Origin: CAZNYG01 sp964577205
GTDB taxonomy: Bacteria; Elusimicrobiota; Endomicrobiia; Endomicrobiales; CAIRNS01
Assembly: GCA_964577205.1 (NCBI GenBank)
Contig: CAZNYG010000003.1
Span: 1 to 56,910 of the forward strand
Direction: 5' to 3'
Length of the DNA: 56,910 nucleotides
Under the pieces are notes generated by a model. It saw only the letters and a list, made by a program, of their open reading frames with translations. It searched no databases and was not told the origin of the DNA. Positions 35,100 to 42,986 of the stretch are shown here, piece by piece. The translations under genes and the position numbers were made by a program. Within the stretch, counting starts at the first letter, position 1; every line of letters starts with the position of its first letter.

Positions 35100-35139
35100 G
35101 AGCTTATCAGCTTATCAGCTCATCGGCTCATGAGCTCTA
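35100..35139 (-). repeat. five tandem 8-nt words between ruvC and ruvA
   Basis: Bases 35100-35139 read, on the plus strand, gagcttat, cagcttat, cagctcat, cggctcat, gagctcta: five octamers with drift. The array begins in the ruvC stop codon (TAG is part of the last word) and ends about 16 nt before the ruvA start. Only one arm exists, but CTCATGAG within it is self-complementary. Confidence 0.75.
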
Positions 35140-35625
35140 TCGCTTACTGTCCCATTTCCTCGTATGAATGTGGCAGATGGCCATGGCGACGGCGTCTGCG
35201 GCATCATCGGGACGCGGGATATCTTTAAGGCACAGGAAGGCCTTGACCATGTGCTGCATCTGATGTTTGTCGGCGGAACCGTACCCGGTCAGGGACATCT
35301 TGATGTGCCTCGGATTGTACTCGAACACGGGAAGATCTTCCAGCGCCGCCGCCACAAGGAGGGCGCCGCGCGCCTGCCCGACGGAAGCCACGGTGCGGGC
35401 TTCCTTGGCAAAGAACAGTTCTTCTATCGCCATTTCCCGCGGCTGGTGTTTACGGATGATCTGTCGGAGAGTAAGATGAATGGTTTTCAGGCGTTCGATC
35501 AGGGGCTGTTCCGGCGTGGTCTTGACACACCCGTACTCGACAAGCGACAGGCGGTCGCGCCCTTCGGCCTTAACCACGCCCCACCCGGTCATCGATAAGC
35601 CCGGATCCACGCCGAGAACGATCAT
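35137..35625 (-). CDS. ruvC: crossover junction endodeoxyribonuclease RuvC
   Basis: A 162-residue RNase H-fold resolvase with Asp7 (VLGVDPGLSMTGWG), the second acidic residue in AIEELFFAKE, TGYGSADKHQM, and the last acids in DDAADAVAMAICH. It cuts Holliday junctions processed by RuvAB. The ATG overlaps the yebC stop (TAATG). The yebC-ruvC-ruvA-ruvB order is widely conserved. Confidence 0.97.
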   Translation of the reverse strand: MIVLGVDPGLSMTGWGVVKAEGRDRLSLVEYGCVKTTPEQPLIERLKTIHLTLRQIIRKHQPREMAIEELFFAKEARTVASVGQARGALLVAAALEDLPVFEYNPRHIKMSLTGYGSADKHQMQHMVKAFLCLKDIPRPDDAADAVAMAICHIHTRKWDSKR

Positions 35626-36386
35626 TATTTCTGCGCGTTCTCCATGGCCTCCATCTCTTCGCGGGAGATGTCGAAGTTGGCGAACACGTTCTTTACGTCG
35701 TCGTGTTCTTCCAGCCCTTCCATGAGCTTTATCATCTGTTCCGCGTCTTTGCCGGTCAGCTTGATGTACGTCTGGGGCTGCAGCGAGACCTCGGCCGACG
35801 CTATGGGCACGTTCTTCTCTTCAAGCCCTTTTTTCACCTTCTCGAAATCCTCGGGCGTTACGAATATCTCGAACAGGTCGTCATCGTCCGTGCTCACGTC
35901 CTCGGCGCCCAGTTCAAGGGCCATGTCCATGAGCGTGTCTTCTTCCGATTTGCTCTTTTCTACGCCTATGTATCCCTTCTTGGAGAACATCCACGACACA
36001 CACCCGGACTCGCCGAGGTTGCCGCCGTGGCTCGAGAAGATCTTCCGGATCTCTGAAGCGGTACGGTTCTTGTTGTCCGTGGTTATTTCAACCATCAGCG
36101 CGACGCCAGCCGGGCCGTACCCCTCATACATCATTTCTTCGTACATGGCCCCCGGCAGCTCGCCGGTACCGCGCTGGAGCGCCTTTTTAATGTTATCTAC
36201 GGGCATGTTGGCTTCGCGGGCCGATTCCATCGCTTTGCGCAGGCGGGAATTATTTTCAGGATTGCCGCCGCCCTCGCGCGCGGCTACAACTATTTCACGG
36301 ATGATCTTTGTGAATATTTTCCCCCTCTTCGCGTCGATGATCGCTTTTTTGTGTTTGATCCCCGCCCATTTTGAATGCCCTGACAT
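35625..36386 (-). CDS. yebC: YebC/PmpR-family protein
   Basis: A 253-residue protein of the YebC/TACO1 family, beginning SGHSKWAGIKHKKAIIDAKRG and with MYEGYGPAGVALMVE and HGGNLGESGCVSWMF. Members act as transcription regulators or as translation factors that relieve ribosome stalling; which role applies here cannot be read from sequence. First gene of the yebC-ruvCAB operon, with a promoter candidate at 36434-36462. Confidence 0.96.
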   Translation of the reverse strand: MSGHSKWAGIKHKKAIIDAKRGKIFTKIIREIVVAAREGGGNPENNSRLRKAMESAREANMPVDNIKKALQRGTGELPGAMYEEMMYEGYGPAGVALMVEITTDNKNRTASEIRKIFSSHGGNLGESGCVSWMFSKKGYIGVEKSKSEEDTLMDMALELGAEDVSTDDDDLFEIFVTPEDFEKVKKGLEEKNVPIASAEVSLQPQTYIKLTGKDAEQMIKLMEGLEEHDDVKNVFANFDISREEMEAMENAQK

Positions 36387-36410
36387 TTCACGGCCTCCCG
36401 GTCAAATAAT

Positions 36411-36437
36411 AACGTTCATTGGTTCACTGGTTCATTT
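36411..36437 (-). repeat. three tandem 8-nt words in the yebC leader
   Basis: GTTCATTG, GTTCACTG and GTTCATTT follow AAC in direct tandem at 36414-36437. They directly follow the -10 of the yebC promoter candidate in transcription order and would lie in the mRNA leader. Single arm only. Confidence 0.6.
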
Positions 36438-36462
36438 TACAAAAAATAGGCTTTTATTACAA
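36434..36462 (-). promoter_or_regulatory. candidate sigma-70 promoter for yebC-ruvCAB
   Basis: TTGTAA and TAAAAT are 17 nt apart on the minus strand, about 50 nt before yebC and downstream of the GH81 terminator. Confidence 0.5.
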
Positions 36463-36477
36463 GGAGATTTGGGTTAT

Positions 36478-36514
36478 ACAAAAAACCCCGGCTTCTGGAT
36501 GATCTTTGCCGGCG
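36478..36514 (-). terminator. intrinsic terminator after the GH81 gene
   Basis: The stem CCGGC/GCCGG with a 15-nt loop starts directly after the stop codon and is followed by GGTTTTTTG on the minus strand. The stem is short but the T-run is clear. Confidence 0.55.
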
Positions 36515-39274
36515 TCACCTGATGACCGCGATCTTCCCGGTCTTCTTTCTTCCGGCGCCATCCGTGATGTGATACAGATACACGCCGCTGGCCGCCCTTT
36601 TCCCGGCATCGTTGGCCGCGGGCCACACGATGAGGCCGTCCCCGTCATCATCGGTTCCCTTCCATGCCAGTTCGCCCGCGACGGTATATATCTTCAGTTC
36701 CGCTCCCGGGGACAGACGGCTGAAGGACATTCCTGCGGCCCGGTCATAATACCCGCCCGAACGCGGCCTGTACGGATTCGGGTAAACAACTACCCTGCCG
36801 AGATCGCTGTTTTCGGCCGCTTCGCCGTGAGTGCCGAAACGCTGAATGCTGTAATTCACGAAATCGCTGGTCGCCGCCATCGTAAAGGGATCCAGCGTCA
36901 TAGAACCGACAAGCGACCCGCCGGCGCCGTAAAAACGAACGATGCGCGCGTTCGCGGAAGGATTGAAACAGACGCAGGTGCGGATCCCGTACTTCAAGAA
37001 TACCGCGTAAGAGCTGCAATCGGCGCGCACGCTCGTATCGACCGTGCCAATACGGTTGAAAACGTGTATCCAGTGATACAGAAAGCTCTGAGAGCTGCCT
37101 TCGTCGTGGACGACCGATCCGGAATACTTCGCCAGCGCCCTGGCCGGATTGTACAGCGCCTGATAACGCCAGATTAGAGGGATCCAGCCCGGCGCGTTCT
37201 CTTCCTGGGATCCGTTCTCGCTGATCATCGTTTCGTAATCGTGTCTCACGTACGCGGGGTTATCTCCGAGGTAGAGCATCGAAGGATTGAGCGGGATATA
37301 CTGAATGCCGTGCAGCCACTCGACTTCGGTCGGCGGCATGCTTCCCATATCCCACCATACTTCACTGGTTATTTTTCCGCCGAAAAGCACGCCGACGGCG
37401 TTGTGCGCGTATCCGCTCCCGTACGTACTGAGAGAAGCGTCCGCGTGGTCACGGTTGAAATAGTATTCCCTGATCGCGCTCGCCTCGGTGACGTATCCCC
37501 AGATACCAAGGTCCCGCCAGGTATCGTTGCCCGAGGCAAGCCCCCACAGATAGACCGCGGCCCAGCTGTTCATCGCTTCGGACGATGATTCCTGGTCGTT
37601 ACCGTCCTCGCTGTCGGCGCTGAAGCCGCTGCACCATGAATGCCCTTCATAGGGATCGAACGTCCGCAGGAACGGGAACAGCGGATCGTTCCGGTAAGGC
37701 GAAGCATATGAACGGATAAGAAGCTCCACCATCGGCCCGTAACGGGTGACAAAGTCCCGGTCATGCAGCCCGAGCAGGGCGGCGGCGTAAACGAAATATC
37801 CCAGGTGAAAATGCTGATCGTTAAAGTTCTGGGAACCGTACTCGGTATCGAACCCTATCAGGCCGCCCCAGGCCGCGTCATAGTAGAAGAAACGGTTCGA
37901 TTCGCCCGGCGTATAGGTGAACCAGTCTTCAAGATCGCCCCGCACAAGATGTTTCAGCGAATTAAAGGCCGCTGTATCGCCGGCCTGCGACGCGATAGGA
38001 ACAAGGTTCGCCATTTTCGAAAGTTCCTTGCCGTGCGAGTATGTGGCGGCGGACAGGAATGCCTGGTTCCTGTCGGCATTCAGAAGAGATTTCAGTGTGC
38101 CCGCGTCATAGCTGCCTCTCCCCGGCAGGCAGGGAAGAATGCCGTTGAAAGGAAGGGTTACCGTGAAAGCGTTGCCTTCGACAAGTTTCATCGTCCCGCG
38201 AAGGGTCGAAAATGTCCGTGGAAGAAAGGAAAGGCCGGCCGCGTTCTTCCACTGATGCGGGAAAAGGGCAAGGACCGGTTTATCCGAGACAGCGTCATCG
38301 CGCATTTTTGCGGTATCTGCTGTAAAATGCGTGGTCACGGCCGCCGCGGCCTCATCGACCGCCCAGCTAACACGCGTCCCGGTGATGAACGCGTAAGCGT
38401 TCCGGTAATGATCATCCAGCGAATCCTGCGTCCCGATCGGCGCGATGGAAAGATACCGTTTGCCGGCTGGAAGCGTCATATTGACGACATAGCCGGGATA
38501 TGCGGCGTTCATTCTGAAAACCGTCCCCGGAGGAGCGTAGATCCCGTACCAGGTAACAGCCCCGCCATGGGATGGGCCCAGGGCCGCCTTCAGCGCGATA
38601 TGATCGCCCGTGTACCCGCCTGATCCTATGGTATTACCGTCCGGATCAAAGATCGACATCTGGCCCCACCCTGGATCCCAGCTGTAAGGGAAAACGATCT
38701 GAGGATCGACGCTCTCCGAGAACGTGAAATACGTATAGAACAGCCCGTGGCCGAACAGCGCTGAAAAATACTGCGCGGGCGCGCTGCCCGATCTCCATGT
38801 AGCGGTGACCGTCCAGTCGCTGTAACCGTCGCACCGCGCGTCCGCAGCCGTCAAAGGCGAGGTCACAGGGCCGCCGTTGTTCCCCTGGATCAGCAGCTGC
38901 TGGCGGAAAGGAGGGGCGTCTTCGTAGCCGTTATATATGACATGAGAAGAAGGATATGCGGGCTGGGGCACCCCCATTATAAGGCCGTTTATGTCGCACC
39001 GGTAACTGAGAGGAAAGGCGAACATCCTGCGCGACCCGGTGTGCGACGGCTCAACGGCGCAGGTACTGATGAGCGAGGTCCACCAGTCGTTCGTGGGGAT
39101 CGGCGCCTGTACCGCCGATGTCCTGTGCAGAGGTTTTGCCGCAGGGCCGGTTTTTCCCGGAGGAAGCGAATCGGTATAACTCCCGCCGCCCGCGGGGACC
39201 GTTGCCCCGTGAACGGGGCCGGCGATTGCCGTAACTGCGATAAGAATAACGGCTGCCGGTATAAAAAATTTCAT
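36515..39274 (-). CDS. secreted GH81-like endo-beta-1,3-glucanase with C-terminal sorting domain
   Basis: About 919 residues from the ATG at 39274. A signal peptide (KFFIPAAVILIAVTAIAGPVHGA) is followed by a large glycoside hydrolase body. Its signatures NFNDQHFHLGYFVYAAAL and GNDQESSSEAMNSWAAVYLWG match family 81, including the conserved Asp and Glu of the active site. The last ~100 residues (VVVYPNPYRP to GVYLYHITD and KIAVIR) form a FlgD-like/type IX-style C-terminal domain. GH81 enzymes cut beta-1,3-glucans such as laminarin or callose. Upstream ATGs at 39310 or a TTG at 39346 are less likely, because a promoter lies there. Its own promoter and terminator make it a single-gene unit. Confidence 0.85.
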   Translation of the reverse strand: MKFFIPAAVILIAVTAIAGPVHGATVPAGGGSYTDSLPPGKTGPAAKPLHRTSAVQAPIPTNDWWTSLISTCAVEPSHTGSRRMFAFPLSYRCDINGLIMGVPQPAYPSSHVIYNGYEDAPPFRQQLLIQGNNGGPVTSPLTAADARCDGYSDWTVTATWRSGSAPAQYFSALFGHGLFYTYFTFSESVDPQIVFPYSWDPGWGQMSIFDPDGNTIGSGGYTGDHIALKAALGPSHGGAVTWYGIYAPPGTVFRMNAAYPGYVVNMTLPAGKRYLSIAPIGTQDSLDDHYRNAYAFITGTRVSWAVDEAAAAVTTHFTADTAKMRDDAVSDKPVLALFPHQWKNAAGLSFLPRTFSTLRGTMKLVEGNAFTVTLPFNGILPCLPGRGSYDAGTLKSLLNADRNQAFLSAATYSHGKELSKMANLVPIASQAGDTAAFNSLKHLVRGDLEDWFTYTPGESNRFFYYDAAWGGLIGFDTEYGSQNFNDQHFHLGYFVYAAALLGLHDRDFVTRYGPMVELLIRSYASPYRNDPLFPFLRTFDPYEGHSWCSGFSADSEDGNDQESSSEAMNSWAAVYLWGLASGNDTWRDLGIWGYVTEASAIREYYFNRDHADASLSTYGSGYAHNAVGVLFGGKITSEVWWDMGSMPPTEVEWLHGIQYIPLNPSMLYLGDNPAYVRHDYETMISENGSQEENAPGWIPLIWRYQALYNPARALAKYSGSVVHDEGSSQSFLYHWIHVFNRIGTVDTSVRADCSSYAVFLKYGIRTCVCFNPSANARIVRFYGAGGSLVGSMTLDPFTMAATSDFVNYSIQRFGTHGEAAENSDLGRVVVYPNPYRPRSGGYYDRAAGMSFSRLSPGAELKIYTVAGELAWKGTDDDGDGLIVWPAANDAGKRAASGVYLYHITDGAGRKKTGKIAVIR

Positions 39275-39316
39275 CGTGCGTTTTCGCGCGCGGGGGATTC
39301 TGGATGACATGGAATG

Positions 39317-39346
39317 ATGATACCGTTTTTGCCTCCGTTCTGTCAA
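39317..39346 (-). promoter_or_regulatory. sigma-70 promoter of the GH81 gene
   Basis: TTGACA and TATCAT are 18 nt apart on the minus strand, about 43 nt before the ATG at 39274. The -35 box follows the terminator of the PEP-CTERM gene almost at once. Confidence 0.6.
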
Positions 39347-39349
39347 ATT

Positions 39350-39382
39350 GAAAAAAGGACAGGATCATTGATCCTGTCCTTT
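39350..39382 (-). terminator. strong intrinsic terminator of the PEP-CTERM gene
   Basis: A perfect 14-bp inverted repeat (39354-39367 with 39369-39382, axis at 39368) is followed by a run of Ts (TTTTTTC, partly shared with the stem) on the minus strand. Confidence 0.9.
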
Positions 39383-39414
39383 CATCTTAAACAACGCACA
39401 CTGACCGCGAAAAG

Positions 39415-40029
39415 CTATTTTCTAACTTTTCTCCCGGCATACCTGACCAAACCGAGCAATCCGCTGCCTATCAGCATAAGGCTCCCCGGTTCCGGCACAG
39501 GTGAGGAGCTCCCCGGTTCCGGCTCGGGCGAGGAATAATTCCCTTTTAACACCGAATCTTTCAGAAAAATGCCGTCAGGAACAAGCGCCTGCGTATCCCA
39601 AACAGCAACCTCCAGCTTCCAGTTGTTATTGTTTGAAATGCTGTTTAAGACATCTCCCTCTATAGCGAAGACATCGGTTTCCCAGCCTTCTAACAGTGGA
39701 CTGGCGCTCAGCTTGCCGATCTGGTAGCACTGATTGCCTCCAACCAGCCACAATTCACGATTCAGCCGACTGGACGCATTCCCGCTGTGCGTAATGCTCA
39801 ATGTCACATTGCTCAGTGTCGATCCGTTGGGGATCCCGCCAAGCACATGATCGTAAGTATACGCGTTGGCAAAACTGTTGTGTGTGCCGGTAAGATCCCA
39901 TGCCATTACGGGGATCAGGCCTTCAAGGCCCTTTTCATCATAGAAATCACACACCAGGGCATGGGCGCTCAAAGCTCCGCTCAGCATAACACCACACAAA
40001 GCAATCGTAAGAATAATGCTTTTTTTCAT
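39415..40029 (-). CDS. PEP-CTERM sorting-domain protein
   Basis: A 204-residue exported protein. Signal peptide KKSIILTIALCGVMLSGALSAHA; a beta-rich central domain (NVTLSITHSGNASS, WKLEVAVWDTQAL). A classic PEP-CTERM tail follows: VPEPGSLMLIGSGLLGL, then basic RYAGRKVRK. Such proteins are processed by an exosortase, usually in EPS-making bacteria. The chosen ATG at 40029 has GAGGAG upstream; an in-frame extension to 40125 covers the promoter. Less GC-rich and more Asn/Ser-rich than its neighbours, with its own promoter and terminator, which may indicate a recent arrival. No exosortase gene is in the window. Confidence 0.92.
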   Translation of the reverse strand: MKKSIILTIALCGVMLSGALSAHALVCDFYDEKGLEGLIPVMAWDLTGTHNSFANAYTYDHVLGGIPNGSTLSNVTLSITHSGNASSRLNRELWLVGGNQCYQIGKLSASPLLEGWETDVFAIEGDVLNSISNNNNWKLEVAVWDTQALVPDGIFLKDSVLKGNYSSPEPEPGSSSPVPEPGSLMLIGSGLLGLVRYAGRKVRK

Positions 40030-40096
40030 AATATTCATCTCCTCTGTCTTGAAGTAACAAAACAACTCAGGTTTGAACCTTCCCCCGGACAAGTTC

Positions 40097-40125
40097 ATCC
40101 TATTAAAAGAAAAAACAGGCGTCAA
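40097..40125 (-). promoter_or_regulatory. sigma-70 promoter of the PEP-CTERM gene
   Basis: TTGACG and TAGGAT are 17 nt apart on the minus strand, about 68 nt before the ATG. The spacer is T-rich. Confidence 0.7.
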
Positions 40126-40200
40126 GTCCCTTTTTTGTCACTATTGAGACTCTCTGCCCTGTTCGATCCCGCCGCCTTGATACCCGCGGCGGTCAATGGC

Positions 40201-40227
40201 CGTACAAACGCGCCTGAAGCCAGGCGC
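40201..40227 (-). terminator. hairpin after atpC, probable end of the atp operon
   Basis: GCGCCTG pairs with CAGGCGC around a 4-nt loop, starting at the first base after the atpC stop. The following T-tract is short (GTTTGT), so termination may be partial or Rho-assisted. Confidence 0.5.
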
Positions 40228-40659
40228 TCATCTGCCCGATATTCCGCCTTTTTTCCTTATCCTCTCCGCGATCTTGAGTTCCAATATGTATTTCTTGAGG
40301 TCCTTTTCGGCCATTTGGATATCCAGATCGCCTTTCTTTCTCTTGAGAGCTTCCTGAGCGGTTTTCACGGCTTCTTCCGCCCTGGTTCTCTCGATCTCGT
40401 CCGAGCGTATCGCGAAATCGGCGAGGACCGTCAATTTGTTCTCAGAGATATCGACGAATCCTCCGGTCACGGTGATCGAAGTCCTTTCGCCGCCTTGCGT
40501 TATCACGATCTCGCCTTCGGTCAATTTCGTGAAAAGCGGAGTATGATCGGGCAGCACAGTTATTTCCCCCCGGGCCCCGGGCAGCGTCACGCTCTCTGCT
40601 TCGTTCTTAAAAACGCTCCCTTCGGGAGAGATGATATCAAGCGCGATCGTTCTTGCCAT
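40228..40659 (-). CDS. atpC: F1 ATP synthase epsilon subunit
   Basis: A 143-residue protein with the N-terminal beta barrel (LDIISPEGSVFKNEAESVTLPGARGEITVLPDHTPLF) and a C-terminal helical hairpin rich in charged residues. It couples the c-ring to F1 and can inhibit ATP hydrolysis. Last gene of the operon; its ATG overlaps the atpD stop (TAATG). Confidence 0.97.
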   Translation of the reverse strand: MARTIALDIISPEGSVFKNEAESVTLPGARGEITVLPDHTPLFTKLTEGEIVITQGGERTSITVTGGFVDISENKLTVLADFAIRSDEIERTRAEEAVKTAQEALKRKKGDLDIQMAEKDLKKYILELKIAERIRKKGGISGR

Positions 40660-42065
40660 TATTTCGTGCCTTTTTTAACCGCTTCCTCTATAGTCCCGAC
40701 CATGAAGAAGGCCTGTTCCGGCAGGCTGTCATGCCTGCCTTCGATGATCTCCTTGAAGCCCTTTATGGTATCCTGTATCGAAACGTATTTCCCCGGATAC
40801 CCGGTAAAGGTCTCGGCGACGAACATCGGCTGGGTCAGGAACCGCTGGATCTTTCTCGCCCGGGAGACCGTCAGCTTGTCCTCGTCGGACAGCTCGTCGA
40901 TGCCGAGAATGGCGATGATGTCCTGCAGGTCTTTGTACCGCTGCAGTATCCTTTTGATCTCGGTGGCGACATCGTAGTGGTCCTTGCCGACTATATTGGG
41001 ATCAAGGAGACGGGAGGACGATGTCAGCGGGTTCACGGCGGGGTAAAGCCCCTGTTCGGATATCGCGCGGTCAAGAGTGATCGTCGCGTCAAGATGGGCG
41101 AAGATCGCGACCGGCGCAGGGTCCGTATAGTCGTCCGCGGGCACATAGATCGCCTGGACCGACGTAATGGAACCTTTGTTGGTCGAGGTGATGCGTTCCT
41201 GAAGTTCGCCTATGTCCTGAGCGAGGTTCGGCTGGTAACCGACCGCTGAAGGCATGCGCCCGAGAAGAGCGGAAACCTCGCTGCCGGCCTGCGCGAAACG
41301 GAATATGTTATCGATGAAAAGAAGGACGTTCTCGCCTTTGACGTCGCGGAAGTATTCCGCCATCGTCAGCGCCGTAAGCCCCACCCTCAGGCGGTTGCCC
41401 GGAGGCTCGTTCATCTGGCCGAACACCATGACGGTCTTGTCCATGACGTCGGCTTCCTTCATTTCCAGCCACAGGTCGGTCCCTTCGCGCGTGCGTTCCC
41501 CCACACCGGCGAACACCGAATGGCCTTTATGCACCATCGCTATATTGCGGATCAGCTCTTTCACGACGACTGTTTTTCCCACGCCCGCTCCGCCGAATAT
41601 CCCTATCTTGCCGCCCTTGGTGAACGGGGATACGAGATCGATGACCTTTATGCCGGTTTCGAGGATCTCAGGTTTCGGGCGCTGCTCGCTCAGGGACGGC
41701 GCCGGACGGTGGATGGGCTCGTAGCTGACCCCCGAAGGCACCGGCTGTCCGTCGATCGGCTGGCCCAGCACGTTGAATATCCGGCCAAGCGTGGGCTCGC
41801 CCACCGGCACGCGTATGGGCGCGAACGTGCGCGCGGCTTTCGTGCCTCTTTTGAGCCCGAAGGTAGGCCCGAGCGCGATCGCGCGCACTTCGCCGTTCTC
41901 AAGCTCGAATTCCGATTCAAGAATGAGCTTTTCGCCGTTCTCAAGAGATATTTCCAGACCTTCATATACACGGGGTATGTCTTCAATGGCGAATCTAAGA
42001 TCGACTATCGCTCCCTGCACGCGGATGACTTCCCCTTCAACCGTTCTCTGAGTTTCAGTGTTCAT
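40659..42065 (-). CDS. atpD: F1 ATP synthase beta subunit
   Basis: A 468-residue catalytic subunit with P-loop GGAGVGKTV, the ALLGRMPSAVGYQP motif, and FTGYPGKYVSIQDTI near the C-terminus. I chose the ATG at 42065 because GGGGAG lies four bases upstream; a TTG four codons earlier is unlikely. It makes ATP at the alpha-beta interface. Confidence 0.98.
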   Translation of the reverse strand: MNTETQRTVEGEVIRVQGAIVDLRFAIEDIPRVYEGLEISLENGEKLILESEFELENGEVRAIALGPTFGLKRGTKAARTFAPIRVPVGEPTLGRIFNVLGQPIDGQPVPSGVSYEPIHRPAPSLSEQRPKPEILETGIKVIDLVSPFTKGGKIGIFGGAGVGKTVVVKELIRNIAMVHKGHSVFAGVGERTREGTDLWLEMKEADVMDKTVMVFGQMNEPPGNRLRVGLTALTMAEYFRDVKGENVLLFIDNIFRFAQAGSEVSALLGRMPSAVGYQPNLAQDIGELQERITSTNKGSITSVQAIYVPADDYTDPAPVAIFAHLDATITLDRAISEQGLYPAVNPLTSSSRLLDPNIVGKDHYDVATEIKRILQRYKDLQDIIAILGIDELSDEDKLTVSRARKIQRFLTQPMFVAETFTGYPGKYVSIQDTIKGFKEIIEGRHDSLPEQAFFMVGTIEEAVKKGTK

Positions 42066-42111
42066 AGTTCTCCCCAAAAAGGTGAAGCATAAAGGGCCTC
42101 ATGTATTTGAT

Positions 42112-42972
42112 CTACGCATTTTGAGCGATGCGTCCGTTCGCCAGATCGAGTATTTCGTTTGTGATCCGTTCCTGCCGGGAACGGTTGTACGAACGCGTCA
42201 GGAATTCCGTTATGTCCATGGCGTTATCTTTCGCGCTCTGCATGGCGACCATGCGGGCCGCCTGCTCCGAAGTATATGCCTGTATCAGGCAGTTGTACAG
42301 TTTCGTCTCTACGTAATAGGGCAGCAGTTCGTTGAGTATTTCCGTAGTCCCCGGTTCAAAAATGTAATGGATGTCCTCACGCGAGCATTTCGGCACTGTC
42401 GCCACCGGGAGCAGGCGAAGGGACGCGGGAGCCTGGATCATCATCGATTTGAACGAGGTGAACAGGACGTCGACGGCATCAACCGCGCCCGACAGGTAAT
42501 GTTCCCGGGCTACTTTCAGGACCGGGTATATGGCGTTGTAACGGGGGAACGTCGTTCCCATGGCGAACGACGCGAGCAGCCGGTATTCATAGCGCACCGC
42601 GAACTTCTCGGCCTTTTTCCCTACGGCGACCACCGCCGTGGCTGCGCGATCGAATTTCGCGAGATCACGGAAAAGGTTCGAGGGCAGCCCGCCGCACAGG
42701 CCCTTGTCGGGAGCGGCCACGATCACGAGACGTTTACCCGCGCCTTCTCCCGGCGCGCGCAGACAGGGATGATGGTAATCGCTCAGATCGCAGTTCTCGA
42801 TGATCTTTTCGACGACCATGGTTATGCGTTCAGCGTACGGCCGGTTGTGTTCGACCGCCGACTGGGCCTTCTTTATCTTAGAGGCGGCGATCATCTCCAT
42901 TGCCTTGGCTATCTGGGCGATGTTCTGCGCGGTGCGTATGCGTTTTTTAAGCTGCTGAAGGTTTGCCGCCAT
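42112..42972 (-). CDS. atpG: F1 ATP synthase gamma subunit
   Basis: A 286-residue rotor subunit with the coiled-coil N-terminus (LQQLKKRIRTAQNIAQIAKAM), AAPDKGLCGGLPSNLFRD in the middle and a C-terminal coiled coil (YNRSRQERITNEILDLANG). It transmits rotation from c-ring to alpha3beta3. Length is typical. Confidence 0.97.
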   Translation of the reverse strand: MAANLQQLKKRIRTAQNIAQIAKAMEMIAASKIKKAQSAVEHNRPYAERITMVVEKIIENCDLSDYHHPCLRAPGEGAGKRLVIVAAPDKGLCGGLPSNLFRDLAKFDRAATAVVAVGKKAEKFAVRYEYRLLASFAMGTTFPRYNAIYPVLKVAREHYLSGAVDAVDVLFTSFKSMMIQAPASLRLLPVATVPKCSREDIHYIFEPGTTEILNELLPYYVETKLYNCLIQAYTSEQAARMVAMQSAKDNAMDITEFLTRSYNRSRQERITNEILDLANGRIAQNA

Positions 42973-42986
42973 TCGATGTCCCTTTG

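Noticed and set aside
35100..35139. CRISPR array
   Set aside because: Repeats are 8 nt without spacers, and no cas genes are present.
39310..39346. Start of the GH81 gene at TTG 39346 or ATG 39310
   Set aside because: The TTG is the -35 box of a promoter with 18-nt spacing, and the ATG at 39310 would lie at the transcription start; the ATG at 39274 gives a normal leader and signal peptide.
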